A DNA stretch of 64,000 nt, from positions 62,001 through 126,000 of the forward strand of contig NZ_JAIVFX010000003.1 in NCBI RefSeq assembly GCF_020829625.1, read 5' to 3'. The notes under the pieces are model-generated. The model was not told the origin of the DNA and ran no database searches. It saw only the letters and a list, made by a program, of their open reading frames with translations. How positions within the stretch are numbered: position 1 is the stretch's first letter; every line of letters starts with the position of its first letter. The position numbers and the translations under genes were made by a program. The stretch is from Nostoc sp. XA010. GTDB lineage: Bacteria > Cyanobacteriota > Cyanobacteriia > Cyanobacteriales > Nostocaceae. Of this stretch, positions 29,853 to 39,030 are shown in pieces.

Positions 29853-32800
29853 ATGGCAACACTAAATATCTCACACTTCCAAGTAAATTCTGCAACTTCC
29901 ACTTCCTATGTTCATAGTTTAGTTTTCATCGACATGGCGGTTGAAGACTATAGCTATTTGGTCAATGGCGTCCTTGATAATGCCCAAGTGTTCGTCCTTG
30001 ACTCGACACAGGACGGTGTTGAACAAATTACAGAAATTCTAGCGAGTTGCAATCGTCCGAATTTAACTAATATTCATATTGTGTGCCACGGTGCCCCAGG
30101 TTGCTTACAATTGGGCAACACCCATTTAGGACTGGATACCCTCGACAAATACAGCCAGCAACTGCAACTATGGCAAAAGATATTTTCAATCTCTGGCAAG
30201 AGTAATAATCTTTGGAACTTACTCATCTATGGTTGCAATGTGGCTTTAGGTGATGCAGGGACAGAATTTGTAGACAAATTGCACCAACTTACCAAAGCAA
30301 ATATTGCCGCTTCTCGTCAGCGAATTGGCAATGCAGCATTAGGTGGTAACTGGGAGTTAGAAGTCCGCACCACTGAAATGGAAGCGAGTCTAGCATTTGC
30401 AGAAACGACACGCCAAGCTTACGCAGGGGTACTGGCGACATTTACGGTGAATAATACTGGGGACACAGATGATGGCGATCGCAATAACGGCATTACAACA
30501 CTCCGGGAGGCAATCAACTTAGCCAATGCTACTGCTGGGGATGATGCGATCGCTTTTGGAGGAATATTCAAAGATACCACCCCAGATACCATTACCCTTA
30601 CCTCTGGACAACTGACGATTACGGATGATCTAAGCATCTTGGGGACTGGGACATCTAATGTGACTGTGAGTGGAAATAATGCCTCTACAGTATTCGAGAT
30701 ATCGGGCCTAGGAACAGGTGTCAATATTAATGGACTGGCGATCGCTAGCGGCAGTATTAAGGTTAATAGAACTTCCATCCTCAACCTAGCAAAAAGCAGT
30801 GTGTCTGGTAATACAGCAGGAAGTGCCATCTCTAATAGCGGTATCCTCAATCTTGCCAACACCAGCGTCTTTGGCAATAAGCAAGGCGGTATCTATAACG
30901 GTGGTACTCTCAGCCTAACGGGAAGCAGTGTTTATGGAAATACCTGGGAAAGTAGCAGTGTTTCTGCCAATAACAATAATCTGGGAGGCGGCATTTATAA
31001 TGACGCTTCTGAGGGTAAAACTGGTACTCTCAGCCTAATTAACAGCAGTGTCTCTGGCAATACGGCAAACTTCGGCGGTGGTATCTATAGTGGTGGTACT
31101 TTCAAGCTGACCAATAGCACTGTCTCTGGTAATACAGCATTACAGGATGGCGGTGGCATTTATAACGCAGGTGTAGATTATGATGCCGGATCAGCTATTC
31201 TAGTTAACACCACCATCTCTGGCAATACAGCGTTAAATGATGGCGGTGGGATATACAATGGCTTTGCTTACGTGAGTGGCAACAGGCTGACCCTAATCAA
31301 CAGCACAATTAATAACAACACAGCCGACTCAGATGCTGATGGTACTGGTAATGGCGGAGGTGTTTTTAGTTTTTCTGGTGAGAGCAAGGTTAGTAACACC
31401 ATTATTGCAGGCAACTCGGATAAGTCCACCTCCGGTGATATACACCCCGATGTAAGTGGTGGGCTGATTGACTCCGACAATAACCTGATTGGTAATAATA
31501 CTGGTAGCACTGCCTTTACCACCAGCACCCTGGTTGGCACAAGTGCTAGCCCCATTGACCCCAAACTTGGATTGCTGCAAAATAACGGTGGTGCAACCTT
31601 TACCCAGGCGTTACTTGCGAATAGCCCCGCTATTGATGCTGGCAATAATTCTCTAGTTCCTATTGGTGTCATCACTGACCAACGCAGCGCTGGATTTAAC
31701 CGAATATTCAACGGTGTTATTGATATTGGTGCTTACGAAGTGCAGTCCCTTATCACCCCGCCACCTGTTAATACTGGCACATTTGTGGTGACTAATACCA
31801 ACGATTCTGGATCGGGATCATTACGGCAGGCTATCCTCAATGCCAATGCGACCGTTGGGGCAGATACAATTACCTTTGCAGGCGTGTTCACCGATGCTAC
31901 CCCAGATATTATCACCCTGACCTCTGGCAAATTAACTATCACCAATGATATTAACATTTTGGGGACTGGGGCATCTAACCTCATTGTGAGTGGGAATAAT
32001 TCATCAGGCGTGTTCGAGATATCGGGTTCTGGGACAGATGCCAACATTGATGACTTAAAGATTGCTAATGCTAATGATCCCTTAGGCAGTATTTTGCTCA
32101 ATAGCAATACCAGCCTCAGCCTGACTAACAGTACTATCTCTGATAATAGAGGGGAGGTAGGCGGCATATTTAACAGAGGCACTCTCAGCCTAACGGGAAG
32201 CACTGTCTCTGGCAATAGCGGATCATCTTTAGGCGGCGGCATCTTTAACAAAGGCAACCTGAGTTTAACTAACAGCACTGTCTCTAAAAATGGTGCAAAC
32301 GTCGGTTTCAACACTGCCTATGGCGGCGGCATATTCAACACAGGCAAAGTCAGTATAAAGAACAGCACCGTTTCTAATAATACTGCATTCGCTAGCGGTC
32401 TAAATCGGGGAGGCCCTGACCCCTACCCATCCTACGGCGGCGGCATTTATAACTCAGGCACTATCGATATCACTAGCAGCACTGTCTCTGGTAATGGTGC
32501 GGCAGACGGTGGTGGCATTTATAACTCAGGTACTTTTAGCCTAATTAACAGCACTGTCTCTGATAATACTGTATATTACACTGGCGGCGGCATCTTAAAC
32601 AGTGGCACTCTCACCCTCACCAATGACACTATTACCAATAACATAGCAGAGGGCTTTAGCTATAACGGTGTTATTGGTAATGGTGGGGGTGTTGTCAGTA
32701 GTGGCGGCACTGTTATCGTTGGCGATACCATCATTGCAGGCAACTCCTACACAGTCGAGCCTGGTGATCCCCGCGATACCGGTTTTTCCCGCGACGTTGG

Positions 32801-34118
32801 CGGCAACTTCACCGACGCTGGTAATAACCTAATTGGCGATCGCACTGCTAGCACTGGCTTTACTACCAGCACCCTCGTTGGCACCAGAACCAACCCCATT
32901 GATCCAAGACTCAGCCCCCTGCAAAATAATGGTGGTGTAACATTTACTAATGCCTTACTTGCGGATAGTCCCGCCATTAACGCTGGGAATAATGCTTTGA
33001 TTCCAGCAGGTATCACCACTGACCAACGCGGTGTTGGATTTAACAGAATATCTAAGGGTAAAATTGATATTGGTGCATTAGAGTTTAACGGGCTGAATGG
33101 AACCAATGGCGTTGATAATTTAGTAGGCAAGAACTACGGTGACATAATTAACGCTCAAGCCGGGAACGATACTATTACTGGTAATCAAGGGAACGACATC
33201 CTAACTGGTGGCGGCAGCAAAGATAAATTTGTTTACAACTTAGGTGACGGTGTTGATACCATTACTGATTTCGGTGGGTTAGATAAAGCCTCAAATCCAT
33301 CAGCAGCAATCATTGCCGAAGTGGATACCCTCAAATTTCAAGGTGCTGGATTAACAGCCCGAAATCTGCTACTAACCCAGAATAGTAACAATCTGGAAAT
33401 CACCTTTGAAGGAGTGACTGATGACAAAGTTATCCTGCAAAACTTTCCTCTGGAAAACCTAGAGAACGTATCGGCAGTGGGCAATATCTTGTTTAATGGG
33501 CAAACCAGCATTAGTGAAAGTTTTGATGTCTTCGATGCCAACTCCGCTATCTTCAACAAGAACACAGTCACCTTTCTTAATGACCTGAACAACAATCTCA
33601 CTGCCTTCGACAACTCAGCAGATATTATTAATGGTCAGGGGGGTAATGACCGCATCGACGGCTTGAGTGGTAACGACCTATTACGGGGTGGTGAAGGTAA
33701 TGATACCCTGCTTGGTGGTGTTGGTAATGACACCCTGGTTGCTAGTCTAGGTAATGATAGCCTCATCGGCGGTGCTGGTAATGACATTTTCCTTGGTGGT
33801 GGAGGTTCCGATACCTTGACTGGCGGTAGCGGTAATGACCAGTTCATCTACCAAACGTTAAGCGATTCCAATACTACAATCAGTGACTTTAATCAGAGCC
33901 AGGATAAGTTAGTCTTCACTGACCTGTTTAAGAATCGGGGCTACAGTAGCAGCAATCCCATCGGTGATGGCAACTTACAATTTGTGCAATCGGGTACTTC
34001 TACACTAGTTCAAGTCCTTATTTCTTATAATCCTAGTTATTCTTTTTTTAACACCTTCGCAACTTTGGATAATTTCACCGCGACAAATCTGGTAGTCGGT
34101 AGTAACGTCATCGTCTAG
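29853..34118 (+). CDS. Large DUF4347 / beta-helix / RTX calcium-binding secreted protein
   Basis: A 1,421-residue protein of the type exported by type I systems. Residues about 20-190 form a DUF4347 domain ('LVFIDMAVEDY', 'IHIVCHGAPG', 'LLIYGCNVA'). Two similar parallel beta-helix blocks follow (about 195-630 and 640-1,075). Each opens with a CSLREA-like strand ('TTLREAINLANA', 'GSLRQAILNANA'), carries many 'LTNSTVSGNTA' coils with 'GGGIYN', and closes with 'LLQNNGG..F..ALL..SPAI.AGN'. RTX nonapeptide repeats (GGxGNDxLx) lie at about 1,086-1,127 and 1,253-1,330. There is no classical signal peptide, in keeping with a C-terminal secretion signal. It is probably a surface or matrix protein; its ligand is unknown. 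Confidence 0.9.
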   Translation: MATLNISHFQVNSATSTSYVHSLVFIDMAVEDYSYLVNGVLDNAQVFVLDSTQDGVEQITEILASCNRPNLTNIHIVCHGAPGCLQLGNTHLGLDTLDKYSQQLQLWQKIFSISGKSNNLWNLLIYGCNVALGDAGTEFVDKLHQLTKANIAASRQRIGNAALGGNWELEVRTTEMEASLAFAETTRQAYAGVLATFTVNNTGDTDDGDRNNGITTLREAINLANATAGDDAIAFGGIFKDTTPDTITLTSGQLTITDDLSILGTGTSNVTVSGNNASTVFEISGLGTGVNINGLAIASGSIKVNRTSILNLAKSSVSGNTAGSAISNSGILNLANTSVFGNKQGGIYNGGTLSLTGSSVYGNTWESSSVSANNNNLGGGIYNDASEGKTGTLSLINSSVSGNTANFGGGIYSGGTFKLTNSTVSGNTALQDGGGIYNAGVDYDAGSAILVNTTISGNTALNDGGGIYNGFAYVSGNRLTLINSTINNNTADSDADGTGNGGGVFSFSGESKVSNTIIAGNSDKSTSGDIHPDVSGGLIDSDNNLIGNNTGSTAFTTSTLVGTSASPIDPKLGLLQNNGGATFTQALLANSPAIDAGNNSLVPIGVITDQRSAGFNRIFNGVIDIGAYEVQSLITPPPVNTGTFVVTNTNDSGSGSLRQAILNANATVGADTITFAGVFTDATPDIITLTSGKLTITNDINILGTGASNLIVSGNNSSGVFEISGSGTDANIDDLKIANANDPLGSILLNSNTSLSLTNSTISDNRGEVGGIFNRGTLSLTGSTVSGNSGSSLGGGIFNKGNLSLTNSTVSKNGANVGFNTAYGGGIFNTGKVSIKNSTVSNNTAFASGLNRGGPDPYPSYGGGIYNSGTIDITSSTVSGNGAADGGGIYNSGTFSLINSTVSDNTVYYTGGGILNSGTLTLTNDTITNNIAEGFSYNGVIGNGGGVVSSGGTVIVGDTIIAGNSYTVEPGDPRDTGFSRDVGGNFTDAGNNLIGDRTASTGFTTSTLVGTRTNPIDPRLSPLQNNGGVTFTNALLADSPAINAGNNALIPAGITTDQRGVGFNRISKGKIDIGALEFNGLNGTNGVDNLVGKNYGDIINAQAGNDTITGNQGNDILTGGGSKDKFVYNLGDGVDTITDFGGLDKASNPSAAIIAEVDTLKFQGAGLTARNLLLTQNSNNLEITFEGVTDDKVILQNFPLENLENVSAVGNILFNGQTSISESFDVFDANSAIFNKNTVTFLNDLNNNLTAFDNSADIINGQGGNDRIDGLSGNDLLRGGEGNDTLLGGVGNDTLVASLGNDSLIGGAGNDIFLGGGGSDTLTGGSGNDQFIYQTLSDSNTTISDFNQSQDKLVFTDLFKNRGYSSSNPIGDGNLQFVQSGTSTLVQVLISYNPSYSFFNTFATLDNFTATNLVVGSNVIV

Positions 34119-34185
34119 CGCTAAATTCTAGTCTGTAGCCATTGTCTTCAAAGTCAAGGGATATTGACATTTGGTGAAAAAGAAC

Positions 34186-34214
34186 GTAGAGACGTAGCAT
34201 TGCTACGTCTCTAC
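34186..34214. repeat. Dispersed hairpin repeat (GTAGAGACGTAGC stem)
   Basis: A 13-bp perfect stem, GTAGAGACGTAGC with GCTACGTCTCTAC, around a three-base loop. The same hairpin recurs at 41,828-41,854 inside a larger element, showing that it belongs to a dispersed family. Confidence 0.85.
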
Positions 34215-34262
34215 AAGGGTTCTGGGTAAAGCATAATTAATTTGTGCAGATATCACTGCTTA

Positions 34263-34303
34263 ATTTTGGATTTTAGATTTTACAGACATCTAAAATCCAA
34301 AAT
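34263..34303. terminator. Bidirectional hairpin terminator between the RTX gene and rpiA
   Basis: Perfect 16-bp arms ATTTTGGATTTTAGAT (34,263-34,278) and ATCTAAAATCCAAAAT (34,288-34,303) flank a nine-base loop. The stem lies between convergent genes, nine bases from the rpiA stop codon. It is AT-rich, so as a terminator it is only moderate. Confidence 0.6.
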
Positions 34304-34311
34304 CTATACTC

Positions 34312-35022
34312 TTAAAGTTGCCGCACTAATGGCTGACCATCTTTGACTTCACCAATCAAAACTAAATCGACACAGTTAACGAAAATACCATTTTCCAGAA
34401 CACCGGGAATGTTATTCAGTGTCTTCTCTAGGCTGACTGGATCTTCAATAGAGTCAAATCTGACATCCAACACAAAATTGCCTTGATCGGTAATCACTGG
34501 GCCAGCTTTTTTTACACCCATGCGGAGTTCTGGTTTACCACCGAGTTTTTTGATGGCATTAGTTACAGGAGTAATTGCCATTGGAATCACTTCCACGGGT
34601 ACAGCGAAAGTAGAACCCAAGCGTTCTACTAACTTACCACTATCTACCACAACGATAAACTGTTCTGCCAGGTAGTCTACGACTTTTTCGCGGGTATGTG
34701 CTGCACCACCGCCTTTAATTAAATTCTTCTGCGGATCGACTTCATCTGCGCCATCAATGGCAATATCGATGTGGTCAATAGCATCCAAGGTCGCAAGAGG
34801 TACACCGTATTGCTTCGCCAGTACTTCTGACTGAAATGATGTAGGTATACCAATGATATCTTTAAGTTCACCAGACTTGAGGCGATCGCCCAAAAACTGA
34901 ATCGTATATGCTGTTGTTGACCCCGTACCCAACCCCACAATAGAACCCGACTTTACTAAGGCGGCGGCGGCTTTGCCAACTTCTTGCTTCATCAACTTTA
35001 CGGGATCTGCTGCTGCGGTCAT
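34312..35022 (-). CDS. rpiA: Ribose-5-phosphate isomerase A
   Basis: Isomerises ribose 5-phosphate and ribulose 5-phosphate in the pentose phosphate and Calvin cycles. Family motifs are clear: '[13 protein letters not shown]' (phosphate loop), 'DGADEVDP' with the catalytic acid, and '[15 protein letters not shown]' with the active-site lysine. Start is placed at the ATG with AGGAG eight bases upstream; a TTG two codons earlier is unlikely. The 236-residue length is standard. It has no obvious operon partner. Confidence 0.96.
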   Translation of the reverse strand: MTAAADPVKLMKQEVGKAAAALVKSGSIVGLGTGSTTAYTIQFLGDRLKSGELKDIIGIPTSFQSEVLAKQYGVPLATLDAIDHIDIAIDGADEVDPQKNLIKGGGAAHTREKVVDYLAEQFIVVVDSGKLVERLGSTFAVPVEVIPMAITPVTNAIKKLGGKPELRMGVKKAGPVITDQGNFVLDVRFDSIEDPVSLEKTLNNIPGVLENGIFVNCVDLVLIGEVKDGQPLVRQL

Positions 35023-35213
35023 TGCCAAAACTCCTGAAAAACTGACTATAGTCCATAGTAGTGGGCAGATAACCTCAAAAGATGAAAGGTAAAAAACAAG
35101 TTTTTGCTAATCTTTACTTGCTTAATTAGGGAATTATAAAAAATAAAACATCCTGGTCTCCGGAACAATGGAGATGACTAATGTAAATATAAGTATATTA
35201 ATATACTAAATAA

Positions 35214-35693
35214 ATGAGAAATTTACAGTACACTGATCCTACTTTTGAACAACTTTTCGCTAAGATTGACCCGGAAGTAGCAAATACCTTTACGGTGGAG
35301 CAATTAGAAGCGATAAAAAGGGGTTTGGCCTCTTGTGCTAGGAAACGTCATTCTTTAGACATAAGAGTTTCAGTACCAATTCCCGGATTAAGGTTTTATC
35401 TGGTGTTGCTAGCAGGTTCAGAACGTCGCTCTAAAGTACGTTTACGCTCTGAAAGAGGTTTATATCCTTTTTGGACTCCTGCCAATATTTTGTTCCTCAT
35501 AGGGTTTCTAATAATTCTATCGATTTGTAGCTACACTATATTTTCTTCTGCATTGTCTTCACTTACTCCCACATCTAGCTCCTATTACCCTACTTCAATT
35601 CCTTGGATTGACGATAAATCAGAATGTGAACACACTGGTAGAATTTGGAATCATGGGAAGTGCTGGGATTTTGAACAAAGTCCTAATTTTTAA
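35214..35693 (+). CDS. Hypothetical single-pass membrane protein
   Basis: A 159-residue protein with a soluble N-terminal region ('DPTFEQLFAKIDPEVANTFTVEQLEAIKRGL', split here only for description) and a basic patch. One strong membrane helix follows at about 92-115 ('ILFLIGFLIILSICSYTIF'). A short Ser/Thr-rich segment leads to a C-terminal tail with two cysteines ('SECEHTGRIWNHGKCWDF'). I do not recognise the family. The tail cysteines may pair outside the cytoplasm. Confidence 0.6.
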   Translation: MRNLQYTDPTFEQLFAKIDPEVANTFTVEQLEAIKRGLASCARKRHSLDIRVSVPIPGLRFYLVLLAGSERRSKVRLRSERGLYPFWTPANILFLIGFLIILSICSYTIFSSALSSLTPTSSSYYPTSIPWIDDKSECEHTGRIWNHGKCWDFEQSPNF

Positions 35694-35843
35694 AATTTAT
35701 AGCCACACTTTACGTAGCTAGAGCAACATTGCCCAGCCTAAATTCGTCACTAGCTGAGTTACAGGTTATTAAAAACACCAAATTTTGAGTAAGCCTCAGT
35801 AACGTAGTTTTTTAAATTCACTTACCAGTTAAAAGCGGTTATC

Positions 35844-36527
35844 ATGATGCGTCAGCTTTCAATTACTTTATCTTTAGTAGCACTACTACAAAATTTACCA
35901 GCAATTGCTCAGGTCCCAGTGCCAGAAAATACTTCTGGAGTCCCATCTGATGCCATTCAACAGGTAACTGCAATCAAATGGATGACAAACTATTCTGATG
36001 GCAAGTTTTATCCAGAAAGGTTACTGAGTAGGGGCGAATTAGCGTCAATTATGGTGAAAGCATTTGGGCTAAATAAGAGACAAGCTGTTAGCAAAGAAAA
36101 TTTAACTATTCCAGATGTTCCTCGTTCTCATTGGGCATTTAATGATATACAGACAGTCTTAAAAACTGACATCATGAAAGGCTATCGGGGCAATGAATTC
36201 TTCCCTAACCAAAAGGTGACAAAGGCTGAAGCTCTTGCTATTTTCGCCCAGGCTTATGGTGTATTTCAGTTTCCCGATGACGCTGTGAATGATATTCTGG
36301 CTTCATATCCAGATGAAAAGTCTATCCCAACTTGGGCTAGAAAGGCGATCGCTACAGTAGCTACTGAAGGATTTCTCAATACAGATGCTCAAGGCAATAT
36401 TTCCCCATTAAAACCTGTAACCCGTGGAGATATGGCTTATGTATTGAGTAAATATTTACAACGACAACAGCAACAACCCGAAACACCAGAAGTTCCAATT
36501 ATTCCAAATAGCCCACAAACACCTTAG
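35844..36527 (+). CDS. Exported S-layer homology (SLH) domain protein
   Basis: A 227-residue exported protein. A signal peptide ('LSITLSLVALLQNLPAIAQ') is followed by three SLH-like modules at about 35-75, 88-140 and 155-205. Each has the 'F.P...L.RGE(L/A)' or 'VTRGDMA' signature; the second contains 'DVPRSHWAFNDIQ' and the third a 'YPDEKSIPTWARKAI' block. SLH modules bind cell-wall polymers, so the protein probably sits in the periplasm or on peptidoglycan. A proline-rich tail ends it. Similar small SLH proteins are common in Nostocales; no specific role is known. Confidence 0.85.
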   Translation: MMRQLSITLSLVALLQNLPAIAQVPVPENTSGVPSDAIQQVTAIKWMTNYSDGKFYPERLLSRGELASIMVKAFGLNKRQAVSKENLTIPDVPRSHWAFNDIQTVLKTDIMKGYRGNEFFPNQKVTKAEALAIFAQAYGVFQFPDDAVNDILASYPDEKSIPTWARKAIATVATEGFLNTDAQGNISPLKPVTRGDMAYVLSKYLQRQQQQPETPEVPIIPNSPQTP

Positions 36528-36557
36528 CTAGACTTTATCCAGCCAAGGTGCTTAAAT

Positions 36558-37847
36558 TCACCTTTGACCTGAACCTCTATACCTGTCTCGAATTTGGCGA
36601 AGATATAAGGAATTAGACTGTGTTGGTTGCTGCAACACATAATTAGATTGTGGTGGTTGCGTCGGTTGCTGCAACCCATAATTAGATTGTGGTGGTTGCG
36701 TCGGTTGCTGCAACCCATAATTCCCATAAGTAGATTGTGGTGGTTGCATCGGTTGCTGCAACCCATAATTCCCATATCCTACAGGATTTGTGGGGGTGAC
36801 AACGCCTTGATTTGGAATCTGGCTAGAGTAAGGTGCAATATTACTTGGTACTGCATACGTGCCTGGGGACGTTACTGGTGCTACATTAGGCACTACCTGA
36901 CCGTTATTTAAATTATTGTAGGGATTTTGCTGCAAGTTCGTACCCGTTGATGTATAACCTGTACCAGTATTTAACCCATTACTAGGCACTACCTGACCGT
37001 TATTTAAATTATTGTAGGGACTTTGCGGTAAGTTCGTACCCGTTGAGGTGTAGCCTGTCCCAGTAGTTAACCCAGCACTTGGTAGAGAATTTTGACTGGG
37101 TAAGCTGTTAATGGGTGGCATCAAAGTTGTTCCTGGCTCAGAGGATCGGCCCAAGCCATTTGTCTGAGTTGCAGCCCCATTGAAACTAGAATATTGCTGG
37201 TTTGTCGATTGGTTGAGTCCTGCTTGCACAGGGCTGGTGGAGACAGAAATTTGATTCTTGTTGGTTTGATTTGTGAATCCAATACCCAGACTAGAAGGTG
37301 TTTCGCCCCCTGTTGGTTCAGACGCCGTATTTAAAGGCTTAAGACCTAAAAACTGGTTATTATTATCACCCGTCCCAGCCCGTAATAAATTTTCTGTTTG
37401 TACAACAAAGGGATTTTTCACGACTGGGGAGATGTCGGGATTAACGCCTAGACCAGGATTTAATTTGGTATTATTAGCAGACTTTTGTTTGTTAATTACA
37501 TCCTCTAAAGAGTTTTGACTATTTTTTGCTTCAGTATTTTCCTTGGGGTTATTTGGCGTTACTGAAGGAGTTGCTTGGTTAAAGTCATTAAATAAAACTG
37601 GCAGATTATCGATATCTGCTGCAACGGCTTTGTTTTCTTCTGACAGCGAGGAATCAGTAGGCTCTTGTGAGGCGACTTGACTTTTTTGCTTATAAACGAA
37701 AATATCTGGGTTTGACCAGTATTCCCAAGTTACTAGACCGACTACAGATAAAAAAATTGCAGTCCCCCAAAAACTAGGTCGCCCTAGATTCCATAACCTG
37801 GCTTTGAGATAGCGTAAGTAGGCGGGAGGATAATGACGATTTGGCAT
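36558..37847 (-). CDS. Membrane-anchored Asn/Gln/Pro-rich repeat protein
   Basis: A 429-residue protein with a short basic N-terminus and one membrane helix near residues 25-45 ('FWGTAIFLSVVGLVTW'). A long low-complexity outer region rich in Asn, Gln, Ser, Thr and Pro follows. It contains a tandem repeat of about 36 residues ('TGTGYTSTGTNL..PYNNLNNGQVVP', two copies) and C-terminal 'YGLQQPTQPPQSN' repeats (four to five copies). It ends in a basic 'LRQIRDRYRGSGQR'. The family is not recognised; it converges on the SLH gene. It may be a periplasmic spacer or wall-associated protein (inference). Confidence 0.6.
   Translation of the reverse strand: MPNRHYPPAYLRYLKARLWNLGRPSFWGTAIFLSVVGLVTWEYWSNPDIFVYKQKSQVASQEPTDSSLSEENKAVAADIDNLPVLFNDFNQATPSVTPNNPKENTEAKNSQNSLEDVINKQKSANNTKLNPGLGVNPDISPVVKNPFVVQTENLLRAGTGDNNNQFLGLKPLNTASEPTGGETPSSLGIGFTNQTNKNQISVSTSPVQAGLNQSTNQQYSSFNGAATQTNGLGRSSEPGTTLMPPINSLPSQNSLPSAGLTTGTGYTSTGTNLPQSPYNNLNNGQVVPSNGLNTGTGYTSTGTNLQQNPYNNLNNGQVVPNVAPVTSPGTYAVPSNIAPYSSQIPNQGVVTPTNPVGYGNYGLQQPMQPPQSTYGNYGLQQPTQPPQSNYGLQQPTQPPQSNYVLQQPTQSNSLYLRQIRDRYRGSGQR
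36620..36780. repeat. Tandem coding repeats (YGLQQPTQPPQSN units)
   Basis: Repeats of 36-45 bases encode 'YGLQQPTQPPQSN' and its variants near the C-terminus of the repeat-rich protein. Copies differ by only a few bases, so expansion is recent or homogenised. Confidence 0.75.
36880..37080. repeat. Two-copy coding repeat of about 108 bases
   Basis: Two near-identical segments encode 'TGTGYTSTGTNL.Q.PYNNLNNGQVVP' in the same protein. High DNA identity points to recent duplication. Confidence 0.7.
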
Positions 37848-38275
37848 GGAATTAATAATTGAAATTTACTCGAAATCTGTAAAACTTGATGGAAGCTGAA
37901 AGTGTTGGTGTTTAATTATTTTGTTTTTCTCAACAGCAATATCTCAACTGAAGTTGGATAGTAATTTTATCCTAACTTCTCCATCAGTTATTAGTCAGTA
38001 CCAACAGATATGTAGTAGTCAAAAATTTACTTTTTAGCGGCTGGAGTCCTTTTGCAAGATTTTTTAGAAAGTTATGGCAATTTATGCTTATTTTTGGGTA
38101 TCGGTCACATTGGATAACATCAGGAGTTTACAACTGGTCTAATTTATTGTTGTAGCTGGACAAAAGTTCAACTTTTTTATTTTCTAGTTAGCAAATTAAA
38201 CTGTGTGCTGCAATGCTTCGATACGCCTTTGAAGGCACTGGGCTGCACCGTACTATTAACCAGGAGACTACAGCA
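37848..38275. other. Intergenic region before the CBS protein
   Basis: About 430 bases between divergent genes, AT-rich, with no recognisable gene or strong hairpin. It probably contains promoters for both neighbours. Confidence 0.4.
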
Positions 38276-38896
38276 ATGATGAAAGCTGAAGATATCATGA
38301 CCAAAGATGTAGTTACCATTCGCGGTTCGGCGACTGTTGCTGAAGCAGTGGGGCTGATGAAGGAAAAAAAATTGCGGGCGCTGGTTGTGGATCATCGCCA
38401 TGAAAATGATGCTTATGGCATTGTCACAGAAACGGATATTGTTTATAAGGTAACAGCCTACGGTAAAGACCCAAAGCAAGTGCGGGTTTACGAAATTATG
38501 AGCAAGCCTTGCATTGTGGTCAATCCTGATTTGGGTGTGGAATATGTAGCACGGTTATTTGCTAACACTGGTATTCATCGAGCGCCTGTGATTCAAGGCA
38601 AGCTGTTGGGTATCATTTCGATTACCGACATTTTGACCAAAAGCGACTTTGTGGAAGCACCAAAAGCCCTATTGCTGGAGGAGAGAATTCAAAAAGCCAT
38701 TGAGCAGTCTCGGGCTATTTGCACCGAACAAGGTGCTTATTCTAAAGGCTGTGCAGCCGCCTGGGATGAGGTAGAAGAACTTCAAGCAGAAGCCGCTCAT
38801 CAGAAAGCTGAGGGTATGGTATCAGCCAAAGTCTGTTTTGAAGAATATTGTAAGGAAAACCCAAATGCACCAGAATGTCGAAATTATCATCCGTAA
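38276..38896 (+). CDS. CBS-pair domain protein
   Basis: A 206-residue protein with two CBS motifs: 'AEDIMTKDVVTIRGSATVAEA' region (about 3-60) and 'VYEIMSKPCIVVNPDLGVEYV' region (about 75-135). CBS pairs bind adenine nucleotides and act as energy sensors. The C-terminal third is helical and contains spaced cysteines (for example 'AICTEQGAYSKGCAAAW' and 'CFEEYCKENPNAPEC'), an unusual tail for the family. The ATG at 38,276 has AGGAG nine bases upstream; the open frame further upstream is not favoured. Partner unknown. Confidence 0.85.
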   Translation: MMKAEDIMTKDVVTIRGSATVAEAVGLMKEKKLRALVVDHRHENDAYGIVTETDIVYKVTAYGKDPKQVRVYEIMSKPCIVVNPDLGVEYVARLFANTGIHRAPVIQGKLLGIISITDILTKSDFVEAPKALLLEERIQKAIEQSRAICTEQGAYSKGCAAAWDEVEELQAEAAHQKAEGMVSAKVCFEEYCKENPNAPECRNYHP

Positions 38897-38919
38897 TTGA
38901 AGTGTGGGGATGAAGAGGA

Positions 38920-39015
38920 ATTGGAAAGAGGCATGGGGCAGGGAGCAGAGGGGGAAGAGTAATTTTTTATTACTTCCCCTTGCCCCTGCCCACTCCTTCT
39001 TCATTTCCCCCTACT
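38920..39015. repeat. Low-complexity G-rich/C-rich intergenic repeat with hairpin
   Basis: A G-rich tract (GGGGCAGGGAGCAGAGG) is followed by a T-run and a C-rich complementary tract (CTTCCCCTTGCCCCTGCCC). An imperfect hairpin at 38,951-38,979 results. This repeat class recurs at 42,936, 51,790, 58,100 and 58,770. Lying between convergent genes, it may help end transcription. Confidence 0.6.
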
Positions 39016-39030
39016 CTTTGCTATGTCGAT

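Noticed and set aside
30419..33847. Several open frames on the strand opposite the RTX protein gene
   Set aside because: They mirror the biased codon pattern of the repetitive beta-helix and RTX gene (Val/Leu/Pro-rich nonsense) and have no independent support.
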